NCBI GenBank assembly: GCA_012965515.1
Contig: DTSE01000185.1
Coordinates: 1-34,108, forward strand
Direction of reading: 5' to 3'
Length of the DNA: 34,108 nt
DNA from: Candidatus Melainabacteria bacterium
Lineage (GTDB): Bacteria; Cyanobacteriota; Vampirovibrionia; Obscuribacterales; Obscuribacteraceae
The notes under the pieces are model-generated. The model was given only the letters and a program-made list of their open reading frames with translations, searched no databases and had not been told where the DNA came from. Numbering within the stretch: the first letter of the stretch is position 1; each line of letters starts with the position of its first letter. Shown piece after piece: positions 17,662-25,344 of this stretch. A program made the position numbers and the translations under genes.

Positions 17662-18756
17662 GTGACCAACCAAAATTCAGCCGATACCACTGAAAGACTT
17701 AGCTACAAGTCGCAGCTAGATACGTTGCGACTGATTGCCGTAATGCTTGTTTTTCATTTCCATGCGGGTGTGTTCCTTCAGCACAACGGCAACAGCTTTC
17801 CGTATGGCGCGCTGGGAGTGCAGATTTTCTTTGTGCTTTCCGGCTTTCTTATCACTAGAATTTTGGAGGCTAATCAAACCGGCTCTCTTCCTGCTGATTT
17901 GAAAACTTTCTACATCCGCCGCTGCCTGCGGATCTTTCCTGCGTATTACCTGCTGATTTCGCTTTTACTTCTTATTGGTCAGCTGCCCTTTCCCGCATAT
18001 CAATTCACATATCTGTTCAACCTGAAAGTTTTTCTCGACAAAGGCTTTACCGGAACAATCGTGCACTTCTGGTCACTCTGTGTTGAGGAGCAGTTCTATC
18101 TGTTGTATCCGCTTGCGTTGTTGCTGACCCCTAAGCGCTTTCGTGTTTATTTGCTGTCAATTCTTCTGGTAGCGTCAATGGTGGCTAACTATTTTGCTAG
18201 CAAGAATTTTTCCGACCGCCCGTATTACATGCTTCTTCCCGTGTGCGGGCAGTTCTTGCTCTGGGGATGTTTGGCTGGTCATGCCCAGTTGCGCGGATGG
18301 GGAAACAAGGTTAGCGGCACACTTCTAATGATAATCGGCCTCATTTTGCAGGCTATTGACCAGTATTTTGTTTTGACCACCACCGGATTCGCTGACACCA
18401 ATGATCTGTTTTGGTTCCGTCAATACACATTGAGTGCACTAAGTATTGCCCTCTTCGTGCTCGGCCTGTGGGAGACGAAGAATGACATTGTACTTATGGT
18501 CTTCAACTATCGCCCGTTTGCCTATCTTGGCAAAGTCAGTTATGGAATCTACTTGTATCATCCGTTTGCTTTTGTGATTTACATGATGCTTTGCTATTTC
18601 TTTCCGCTATTCAAGACGATGAACGGAGAGCTGGTCGCGTTCATCGTCACCATTGTATGGTCGATATTATCGTGGCAGTTTTTCGAATCGAGAGTTTTGA
18701 AACTTAAGGAACGTTTTGCCTACCGACAAGAAAACTCGCTAGGGCAGGGTCACTAA
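17662..18756 (+). CDS. Acyltransferase family 3 (OafA/YrhL-like) membrane protein
   Basis: This ten-helix membrane protein family moves acetyl or other acyl groups to surface polysaccharides. Family motifs seen in order are YKSQLDTLRLIAVMLVFHFH (with the conserved His), GALGVQIFFVLSGFLITRIL, TFYIRRCLRIFPAYYLL and VHFWSLCVEEQFYLLYPLAL. At 364 residues there is room only for the membrane domain; the SGNH hydrolase domain found in longer members is absent. The GTG start has no strong ribosome binding site. It is divergent from the large membrane protein, and its last 18 bases overlap the 3' end of the small exported gene on the other strand. The glycan it modifies is not known. Confidence 0.93.
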   Translation: MTNQNSADTTERLSYKSQLDTLRLIAVMLVFHFHAGVFLQHNGNSFPYGALGVQIFFVLSGFLITRILEANQTGSLPADLKTFYIRRCLRIFPAYYLLISLLLLIGQLPFPAYQFTYLFNLKVFLDKGFTGTIVHFWSLCVEEQFYLLYPLALLLTPKRFRVYLLSILLVASMVANYFASKNFSDRPYYMLLPVCGQFLLWGCLAGHAQLRGWGNKVSGTLLMIIGLILQAIDQYFVLTTTGFADTNDLFWFRQYTLSALSIALFVLGLWETKNDIVLMVFNYRPFAYLGKVSYGIYLYHPFAFVIYMMLCYFFPLFKTMNGELVAFIVTIVWSILSWQFFESRVLKLKERFAYRQENSLGQGH

Positions 18757-18963
18757 AGTATGTGCTACGCCCTGCCTCGACCGTGCTTCTTCGAATTCTT
18801 TTCTCTTGCACAGCTTGCTGATCTGGTTGGAGTATTGTTTCAGCTGTTTCTGAGTTGCAGCACTTTGCGTTTGTGTTTCAAGATTTGCTGTAGCGAAAAC
18901 AAAAGGTACCAGGGGCGCTGAGATCCAGAGCCTGCCAATGATTCTCTGAAAGAGTCGGTTCAT
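18739..18963 (-). CDS. Small exported protein, translationally coupled to the methyltransferase gene
   Basis: A 74-residue protein starts with MNRLFQRIIGRLW, followed by a hydrophobic stretch ending VFATA, a plausible signal peptide. The mature part is short, Gln/Lys-rich and helical (TQKQLKQYSNQISKLCKRKEFEEA). Its ATG overlaps the TGA of the methyltransferase gene as ATGA, which is the main support for it being a real gene. Its 3' end overlaps the 3' end of the convergent acyltransferase gene by 18 bases. I recognise no family. It could be a small secreted or periplasmic helical protein. Confidence 0.6.
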   Translation of the reverse strand: MNRLFQRIIGRLWISAPLVPFVFATANLETQTQSAATQKQLKQYSNQISKLCKRKEFEEARSRQGVAHTLVTLP

Positions 18964-19586
18964 TTCACCAGGCGGGCGAGATAGAAATCCTCTTCGTCAA
19001 TAAACTCAGAAAGCTCCAATTTCAATTCGTTTGCCCATGCTTCCAGCTGTTCTTTTTCCGGCAGGAAGAAAGGAACAATAGCCGGATCGCTATCGTGCAA
19101 TGCTTTGACAAAACGCTTTCCGAGCGGGTGGCTGATTATGATACATCCGCCGGAACGCAAGAGGGCACCGGTTTTTTGCAAAGCCATTTTTTGGTCAAAT
19201 AGATTTCCGAAACAGGCATTGAAGAAAACCGCATCGAATTGATCGGGTTTACCGATGACTGTGTCCGCGTCGAGTATGTCTGCTTTCAGGAATTTGACTT
19301 TGGGATATCTTTCGCGTGCTATTTTCAGCATCTCATCGCTGAGATCGACGCCGGTAATGTTTTCATCATTCACCCCCAGCAAGAGGAAGTGCGTGATTAG
19401 GGCGCCAGTACCCGTGCCAACGTCAAGGACTTGAGAACTCTCCGACAGCCCCGCACTCTCAGCAATCTTCTGCGTGCGAGCGAGAATTTCGTCAGGAATG
19501 GGCTGCAGAAAAACCCCTACGCGCGTGCGGAAATACTCGCGCTGCGCGTCCGCGTGGACTTCTTTCTTTTCGCCTGAGGCTGCCAA
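18960..19586 (-). CDS. Class I SAM-dependent methyltransferase
   Basis: The protein (208 residues) has the Rossmann-type methyltransferase motifs: motif I VLDVGTGTGALITHFLLLG, motif II ITGVDLSDEMLKIARERYP, a KFLKADILD segment, and the post-motif FDAVFFNACFGNLFDQ followed by LLRSGGCIIISHPLG. This is close in layout to UbiE/COQ5-like small-molecule methyltransferases, but the substrate is unknown. The start is TTG at 19586, supported by GAGGG six bases upstream. It is divergent from the FTCD gene and coupled by a four-base overlap to the small exported gene downstream. Confidence 0.88.
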   Translation of the reverse strand: MAASGEKKEVHADAQREYFRTRVGVFLQPIPDEILARTQKIAESAGLSESSQVLDVGTGTGALITHFLLLGVNDENITGVDLSDEMLKIARERYPKVKFLKADILDADTVIGKPDQFDAVFFNACFGNLFDQKMALQKTGALLRSGGCIIISHPLGKRFVKALHDSDPAIVPFFLPEKEQLEAWANELKLELSEFIDEEDFYLARLVK

Positions 19587-19592
19587 TCGATA

Positions 19593-19597
19593 CCCTC
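19593..19597 (-). promoter_or_regulatory. Ribosome binding site that sets a TTG start
   Basis: On the minus strand GAGGG lies six bases before the TTG at 19586. There is no in-frame ATG nearby, so this strong site decides the start of the methyltransferase gene. Confidence 0.7.
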
Positions 19598-19680
19598 ATT
19601 AAACGCTAAACGCAGATTATAGACCCAAATGTGCATACAATATCTGACTTGTAATCTCTATAAATTCTATGGGGTACGCC

Positions 19681-21384
19681 ATGCGTCTGGTCGAGTGTGT
19701 TCCGAATTTCAGTGATGGTCGCAACGAGAAGGTCATCAATGCTATTTCCGACGCCATTAGGAGCGTTCAAGGCATAAGTTTGCTTGATGTCGATCCGGGC
19801 TGGAGCACGAATCGTACTGTAATAACCTTTGTTGGCAGCCCAGAAGTGATTGTCGAGGGCGCATTTCAAGCGATCAAAACGGCGCAAAGCCTAATCGACA
19901 TGCGGAAGCATAAAGGTGAGCATCCTCGCATGGGAGCCACCGATGTTTGCCCATTTGTGCCTGTTTCCGGCGTCACCATGGAAGATTGCGTGAAACTCGC
20001 TGAGCAGCTGGGTGAACGAGTAGGCAAAGAATTGGGTATTCCTGTTTATCTGTATGCAGAGGCGGCGAAGACCGATGATCGCAAGAGTCTGGCGGACATT
20101 CGAAAGGGTGAGTATGAAGCGCTGCCCGAGAAAATGAAAGACAAGTCATTCAAGCCGGACTTTGGACCGAGCGAGTTTAACGCCCAATCCGGTGCCACTG
20201 TGATTGGTGCCAGGCAGTTTCTCATTGCCTACAATGTAAATCTCAATACACGTTCCAAGAAGCTTGCCAACGACATCGCTCTCACTATTCGTGAAGCCGG
20301 AAAGGCTAAGCGCGACGCTGAGGGAAACATCGTCAAAGACAAGGATGGAGTATCCGTCAAAGTACCCGGTACTCTGAAGTCCGTGCGTGCCGTAGGCTGG
20401 TATGTTGACGAGTATAAACGCGCTCAAATTTCGATAAACTTGATCGATTATTCAGTTTGCTCGCTGCATCAGGCCTTCGATGAAGCAGAGCGCGTTGCCA
20501 ATGAAGCTGGGTTGCGAGTGACCGGAAGCGAAATTGTCGGTTTGGTTCCGCTGGCTCCTATGTTGGAAGCGGGCCGGCACTACTTACGCAAACAGGGCAG
20601 AGCGACCGGTGTTTCCGAACGTGAGCTGGTGGAAACAGCAGTTCAATCTCTTGGATTGGCAGAACTTGCACCATTCGACATCGATAAGAAAATCATTGAG
20701 TACAACGTTGCTCCGAAGATGAAGGAGTTGAAGAAGCTTTCACTCAGCGATTTTGTCGACGAATTGGCTTCGGATTCTGTTGCGCCTGGAGGCGGCAGTG
20801 CTGCAGCTCTCGCCGGGGCGCTTTCCGCTTCGCTTTCCGCAATGGTCGGAAATCTGACCTATGAGAAGAAGGGCTTCGAAAAGTCAAAGCCGATTTTGAA
20901 CGACCTGGCAGAAACCGGGCAGAAGTTGAAAGTCGAATTCTTGAAAGATGTTGACAATGACATGAATGCGTACAATCGCATTGTTGAATCGCGCCGGCTT
21001 CCGAAGGGCTCTCCCGAGGAGGCAAAAGCTCGTGACGAAGCAATTCACAATGCTACCGTGGATGCGACTTTGGTACCTCTGGGCGTGCTGAAGCGATGTG
21101 ACGAAGCGTTGAAATTGGTTGACACGGCTATCGAGAAGGGTAATCCTAATTCATTGTCTGACGCCGGTGTTGCCGGGCTTATGGCATTGGCCGCCGCTGA
21201 GGGAGCTTATTACAACGTCCTGATCAATTTGGCTGGCTTCGACAAATCCCACTCTGATTTCGTGCGAAAGACAGCAAAGGAAGCGGATGCTTTGATTGAA
21301 TCTGTTCGCAAGCAAAGCAATAAGGCCGCCACCAAAGTTCAAGACCAACTGATGAAAGAGTTCCAACAAGCGGTCGCGAAATAG
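19681..21384 (+). CDS. ftcD: Bifunctional glutamate formiminotransferase / formiminotetrahydrofolate cyclodeaminase
   Basis: The enzyme moves the formimino group from formiminoglutamate to tetrahydrofolate, releasing glutamate, then removes ammonia to give methenyl-tetrahydrofolate; this is the last part of one histidine-degradation route. The start at 19681 (MRLVECVPNFSDGR) has GGGG six bases upstream and matches the usual N-terminus; the in-frame ATG at 19669 lacks a site. The formiminotransferase part spans about 1-330, with catalytic-type H81 in KGEHPRMGATDV. The cyclodeaminase part begins at about 345 (LSLSDFVDELASDSVAPGGG) and runs to the end. A charged insert (AKRDAEGNIVKDKDGVSVKV) lies near 210-230. 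Length (567) is close to animal FTCD (about 540). No other hut genes are in the window. Confidence 0.95.
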   Translation: MRLVECVPNFSDGRNEKVINAISDAIRSVQGISLLDVDPGWSTNRTVITFVGSPEVIVEGAFQAIKTAQSLIDMRKHKGEHPRMGATDVCPFVPVSGVTMEDCVKLAEQLGERVGKELGIPVYLYAEAAKTDDRKSLADIRKGEYEALPEKMKDKSFKPDFGPSEFNAQSGATVIGARQFLIAYNVNLNTRSKKLANDIALTIREAGKAKRDAEGNIVKDKDGVSVKVPGTLKSVRAVGWYVDEYKRAQISINLIDYSVCSLHQAFDEAERVANEAGLRVTGSEIVGLVPLAPMLEAGRHYLRKQGRATGVSERELVETAVQSLGLAELAPFDIDKKIIEYNVAPKMKELKKLSLSDFVDELASDSVAPGGGSAAALAGALSASLSAMVGNLTYEKKGFEKSKPILNDLAETGQKLKVEFLKDVDNDMNAYNRIVESRRLPKGSPEEAKARDEAIHNATVDATLVPLGVLKRCDEALKLVDTAIEKGNPNSLSDAGVAGLMALAAAEGAYYNVLINLAGFDKSHSDFVRKTAKEADALIESVRKQSNKAATKVQDQLMKEFQQAVAK

Positions 21385-21393
21385 GGACGTTCA

Positions 21394-23850
21394 ATGAATT
21401 CGGACGCGCTGGCTGAAGATTCGATGATCAATCAGTCGTTGAAATCGAATCAGCCGAAGTCCGGGACGCGAGAAGGTCTTGCTTTTGTATTCTTTTCGCT
21501 GGTCACTTGTGTCGCCATGCTCTATGAGTTTGGCGCCACTCTGAATAGCTATTTCACAAGCGATGACTTGGTTCTCGTTAAATACGTCTACGGAGTTTTC
21601 AACGGCGATCCGGGTCTGCTTTTGCGCATGTTTGCCACCGTGTGGATGCCGGACTCCACGCAGGAGATCTTTTATCGCCCCCTTGTGGAGGTGAGCTACG
21701 CTCTGGATTTCTTGTTTTCCGGAACGAATCCGCTCGGCTATCACATTTCCAACTTTCTGTATTCATTTGTGGCTGCGCTGGCACTGTTTTCAATTGGACG
21801 AGACATTGCCAGACGTTTTGCTTTGCAGAATGCTGATTGGATTGGCTATGCAGCGGGTCTTCTCTTTGCGCTAAATCCAATGCATACAGAAGTGACTTCC
21901 TGGATTGTCGGGCGAGTCGACGGGCTTTGCACGATGTTTTACCTGATCTCATTGGCGCTGTTTTTGAGAGTCTCAACTGTAGCCGGTGACGGTGGTCCAA
22001 AGAAATCTGTCGCCTGGTGTCTTTCTTTAGTGGCGTTCGTGTTTGCGCTACTTGCCAAAGAGATGGCTTTTACTTTGCCGCCGTCGCTGTTTCTCTTATG
22101 CATCTTTTCGAGCGACGAGAAAAACTTCTTAAGAAAATTGCGTGAAGCATTTTGGGAAACTCTCCCGTATTTCATTGTTCTCGCCTTATTTCTTCCTCTT
22201 CGCGCCCTGGCGATTGGAACCTTCGTGGGAGGCTATGTCGGCGCTCTTGGCGAAGCAATGCAAAAGCCACTTGGTGTGTCTTTTGAGAAACTCACACATC
22301 TTCTTAAAGCAGCGTATCCATTTAATGGTGAACTTGTTAGCAGCGATAGTGCTCTAGCTATGAGCTTCCATGTTTTCTATGCAGGTGCGGCGATTTATGT
22401 AATCGCACGAATGCTTTTCGACAAAATTCATCCTAATCAATTGAAAGTCTTATCGTTTCTTCTCTTTTGGTTGGTGATTCAATATTTGCCTTTACTGCAA
22501 GTCTTTCGTCTCAGCGATTCGCTGGCCGGTGCCAGATTGTTTTACCTGAGTACAGCAATCCTGGCTCTGATTCTCGCGGTGATACTGGTTGCCAGCGGGC
22601 CAACCACCATAAGTGCGCGGAGTAAGTTGCTTCAGTTAAGCAGTATTGTCCTCATCGGCTTCCTCTCAGTTCTCTATGCCGTGACTGGGAGAATCAATAA
22701 TCAGGCGTTGATGCTTGCCGGTCTGCATACGCAAGAACTCCAGAAACAAATCAAAGAAGCAGTTGCGCAATTGCCAGAGAAAAAAAAACTGCTGGTAGCT
22801 TACTTGCCCTCGCAGGTTTTTGGAGCGTTTCTTTTCAATCGCTACTACGCACTGCAGGCTCTCATATCCCCGCCTTTGCTCGAGCCCGGTATTGCCGAGC
22901 GAGTTTGTTCGCTCGAGCCGCGTTTCTATATTTCCGACATGACTATTCCATCGGGTCTCCTGCGCAGAAAGCTCGCTGAACAGGAAAAATACCGGGCTGT
23001 TTTCTGGAACGTCGACACGTTCAAGTTAACCGACATCGAGTCTCTTTGCGATCCGTATGTAAACGGCGAAACTGCGCCATCGCAGCAGCATTCACTGCCA
23101 GAGCTCACGATTAACACTAAAGACGGTCACGAGAGTATTTATATAGAAAGCGTAAGACCATTTGCGACTGGAGCTGTGCGATTTATAGAGGTGGAACTTG
23201 AAAATTCGCAGCCGGCTGCAAATGCCGGCAATCTGCGACGTATGTATTTGCGCTTTGAAGATAAGCCGGAGCCGCCGCATTCTATGGACTATTGGTCTTC
23301 TTTTCCATACGACACCGGGCTGAAGACGCAGATTTTGCGATTTCCCGTCGATGAGGTTTTTGCATGGTTCATGCTGAAGCAGCGGTCGAATTTCCAGATA
23401 AGTTTAGGTATGAGAGGTAATCTCAAAATCAGGAGAGCTCGCCTTCTAGACGGCAGAGACATGCGCCCTAGACTTTTGGAGGCGGCCGAAAATCTGCGTT
23501 CTTGTAATGACGGAGTTGAGCGGCCAACCGGTTTTCCTCTCAAATTCAGTTTTGACGTTTCAAACATCCCAGATGCAAGGTCGTGCCTGTGCGAGCTTTC
23601 TCGCCCGCGCATGATGTTTCAACTGGAAAACTATACTTATCGCAGCGCAGAGCTCTCGAAGAAGCCGCTTAAGACATGGAAGGTTGATGGCACCACAGGC
23701 AGTATCGTAATCGACAAAAGAGACTTTCCGGAGGCGGCCTGCTATCAGTTGCGCATCTTCGCGCTGAAGAGTAATGGTCAAATCGCAGGAACCAGCTCAG
23801 ACATCATTTACCTGGGCATTGACGATCGCCCAAAGGGACAAGAACTCTAA
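21394..23850 (+). CDS. GT-C-like multi-pass membrane protein with C-terminal soluble domain (intact copy)
   Basis: The N-terminal half has about ten or more membrane helices. An acidic pair, S56-D57-D58 in NSYFTSDDLV, follows the first helix, as in GT-C glycosyltransferases such as protein O-mannosyltransferases, where this Asp is essential. HTEVTSWIVGRVDGLCTMFY resembles TMTC/PMT-type loops. The C-terminal part (about 480-818) is soluble and probably extracellular, with beta-rich segments. It likely moves a sugar from a polyprenyl carrier to an envelope protein or glycan, which is inferred from layout only. It starts ten bases after ftcD. A broken paralogue of nearly equal length lies on the other side of the dehydrogenase gene; both end in a nearly identical DRPKGQEL tail. 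Confidence 0.82.
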   Translation: MNSDALAEDSMINQSLKSNQPKSGTREGLAFVFFSLVTCVAMLYEFGATLNSYFTSDDLVLVKYVYGVFNGDPGLLLRMFATVWMPDSTQEIFYRPLVEVSYALDFLFSGTNPLGYHISNFLYSFVAALALFSIGRDIARRFALQNADWIGYAAGLLFALNPMHTEVTSWIVGRVDGLCTMFYLISLALFLRVSTVAGDGGPKKSVAWCLSLVAFVFALLAKEMAFTLPPSLFLLCIFSSDEKNFLRKLREAFWETLPYFIVLALFLPLRALAIGTFVGGYVGALGEAMQKPLGVSFEKLTHLLKAAYPFNGELVSSDSALAMSFHVFYAGAAIYVIARMLFDKIHPNQLKVLSFLLFWLVIQYLPLLQVFRLSDSLAGARLFYLSTAILALILAVILVASGPTTISARSKLLQLSSIVLIGFLSVLYAVTGRINNQALMLAGLHTQELQKQIKEAVAQLPEKKKLLVAYLPSQVFGAFLFNRYYALQALISPPLLEPGIAERVCSLEPRFYISDMTIPSGLLRRKLAEQEKYRAVFWNVDTFKLTDIESLCDPYVNGETAPSQQHSLPELTINTKDGHESIYIESVRPFATGAVRFIEVELENSQPAANAGNLRRMYLRFEDKPEPPHSMDYWSSFPYDTGLKTQILRFPVDEVFAWFMLKQRSNFQISLGMRGNLKIRRARLLDGRDMRPRLLEAAENLRSCNDGVERPTGFPLKFSFDVSNIPDARSCLCELSRPRMMFQLENYTYRSAELSKKPLKTWKVDGTTGSIVIDKRDFPEAACYQLRIFALKSNGQIAGTSSDIIYLGIDDRPKGQEL

Positions 23851-23913
23851 TATTTCCCTGTGGCTGCGGCGCTCGCTCTGCTGGGGCATTTCCGCAACGG
23901 GGTGGTCAAGAGT

Positions 23914-23945
23914 CGCAAAATCGGGATAAACAATGCAATTTTGCG
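23914..23945. promoter_or_regulatory. Inverted repeat in the promoter region of the dehydrogenase gene
   Basis: CGCAAAAT (23914-23921) and ATTTTGCG (23938-23945) are perfect 8-base arms 16 bases apart. The right arm ends eleven bases before a TATAAT hexamer and covers where a -35 box would be. This is the arrangement of an operator for a dimeric regulator; which regulator is unknown. Confidence 0.45.
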
Positions 23946-23956
23946 CCCTTAGTGCC

Positions 23957-23962
23957 TATAAT
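23957..23962 (+). promoter_or_regulatory. Likely -10 promoter box of the dehydrogenase gene
   Basis: TATAAT, identical to the sigma-70 -10 consensus, lies 35 bases before the ATG at 23998. No good TTGACA-like box is seen 16-18 bases upstream. AAGGTG, eight bases before the ATG, is the ribosome binding site. Confidence 0.5.
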
Positions 23963-23997
23963 ATTGGCTCTACTCCGGCAGTTAAGGTGTAAATCTA

Positions 23998-25311
23998 ATG
24001 GGGAAAGTCAAGCAAAAAGGCGATTCTAAAGAGGCCGACAACAAGAAGGAAAAGTACAAGAACGAGTGGGAAACCGAAGACTTCTTGATGGCTCAAAAGC
24101 GGATCCACCGCGCCGCCCAGTCTCTTAAGCTTGATGACAGTACCATTGGACCCTTGATGCAGCCGAAAAGAGCCCTTTCGGTTGTAATACCTTGCCGGAT
24201 GGATGATGGCTCCGTTCAGGCGTTTCAAGGCTACCGTGTCCACCACGACCTGGCCCTCGGACCCGGAAAAGGCGGAGTTCGCTTCCATCCTTTCGTTAAC
24301 CTGGGTGAGATTGCCGGAATGGCAATGCTCATGACCTGGAAGTGTTCTTTGATGAATCTGCCGTTTGGCGGTGCCCACGGCGGCATTCGCTTGGACCCCC
24401 ATGCTATGAGCAGCAGTGAACTGGAACGGGTGACCAGAAGATATACATCGGAAATCATCGATATCATCGGACCGGACGCCGACATCATGGGTCCTGATTT
24501 AAACACCAACGAGCAGACCATGGCCTGGATGATGGACACTTACAGTGTCAACGTCGGTCATACGGTGCCTTCGATAATTACCGGGAAGCCGAAATCCATA
24601 GGTGGTTCTCTCGGAATGCTGGAAGCTACCGGCTACGGCGTTTCACTCTGCACTCAGAAACTCTTGAAAGACATGGGCATGACCAAGAATGAGCCCACAG
24701 TTGTTATTCAAGGGCTGGGGCGTGCCGGCTCGGGTACGGCGAGAAACCTGATCAAGGCGGGATTCAAAATCGTAGGCGTGTCGGAAACTTCAGGTGGTGT
24801 CTACAACCCGAAGGGGCTCGACGTGGAAGCGGTCAAAGCTCATTACAGAGAGCACCGCAACATGGAAAGCTACCCGGACGGCAAGTACATTCCAGTAGAT
24901 GAAGTTGTTGAATTGGATTGCGACATCCTTGTTCTTTGCGCCGTTGCCAATCAAGTGCATGCCGGCAATGTAGACAAGATCAAAGCGAAGGTGGTTGTCG
25001 AAGGTGCAAACGCGCCCACGACGCCGGAAGCTGATGAAGTGTTGGCGAAACGTGGAGTGCATGTTCTGCCTGACATTCTCTCGAATTCTGCGGCTGTGAC
25101 CGTTGGATATTTCGAATGGGTGCAAGGTTTGATGGGCTTGTTCTGGAACGAGAACGAAGTCTACGAGCGGCTTGAACAGCTGGTTGTTCGCGCCTGCGAC
25201 AGCGTTTTTGCGACTGCCAAAGAGCACAAGCTCTCCCTTCGAGATGCGGCGATGCGCCTGGCTTTGTCGCGTGTTATCGAAGCGCGCAGACTGCGCGGCT
25301 TATACCCATAA
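23998..25311 (+). CDS. Glu/Leu/Phe/Val dehydrogenase family protein with His in place of the catalytic Lys
   Basis: Family members interconvert glutamate and 2-oxoglutarate plus ammonia with NAD(P). The protein (437 residues) has a Lys-rich N-terminal tail, the substrate domain and a Rossmann domain with IQGLGRAGSGTARNL. Expected active-site residues compared with Clostridium symbiosum GDH: K91 in GPGKGGVRFHP (K89), K115 in MTWKCSL (K113) and D167 in GPDLNTNE (D165) are present. The catalytic lysine (K125, in GGAKGG) is H127 in LPFGGAHGGI (codon CAC at 24376-24378). The protein may therefore be an inactive regulatory subunit or an altered enzyme. The start has AAGGTG eight bases upstream. It lies between two paralogous GT-C-like genes and downstream of ftcD, which yields glutamate. 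Confidence 0.92.
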   Translation: MGKVKQKGDSKEADNKKEKYKNEWETEDFLMAQKRIHRAAQSLKLDDSTIGPLMQPKRALSVVIPCRMDDGSVQAFQGYRVHHDLALGPGKGGVRFHPFVNLGEIAGMAMLMTWKCSLMNLPFGGAHGGIRLDPHAMSSSELERVTRRYTSEIIDIIGPDADIMGPDLNTNEQTMAWMMDTYSVNVGHTVPSIITGKPKSIGGSLGMLEATGYGVSLCTQKLLKDMGMTKNEPTVVIQGLGRAGSGTARNLIKAGFKIVGVSETSGGVYNPKGLDVEAVKAHYREHRNMESYPDGKYIPVDEVVELDCDILVLCAVANQVHAGNVDKIKAKVVVEGANAPTTPEADEVLAKRGVHVLPDILSNSAAVTVGYFEWVQGLMGLFWNENEVYERLEQLVVRACDSVFATAKEHKLSLRDAAMRLALSRVIEARRLRGLYP

Positions 25312-25344
25312 AAGCAGAAAACAGGACTGAGCGAGCCACTCTCT

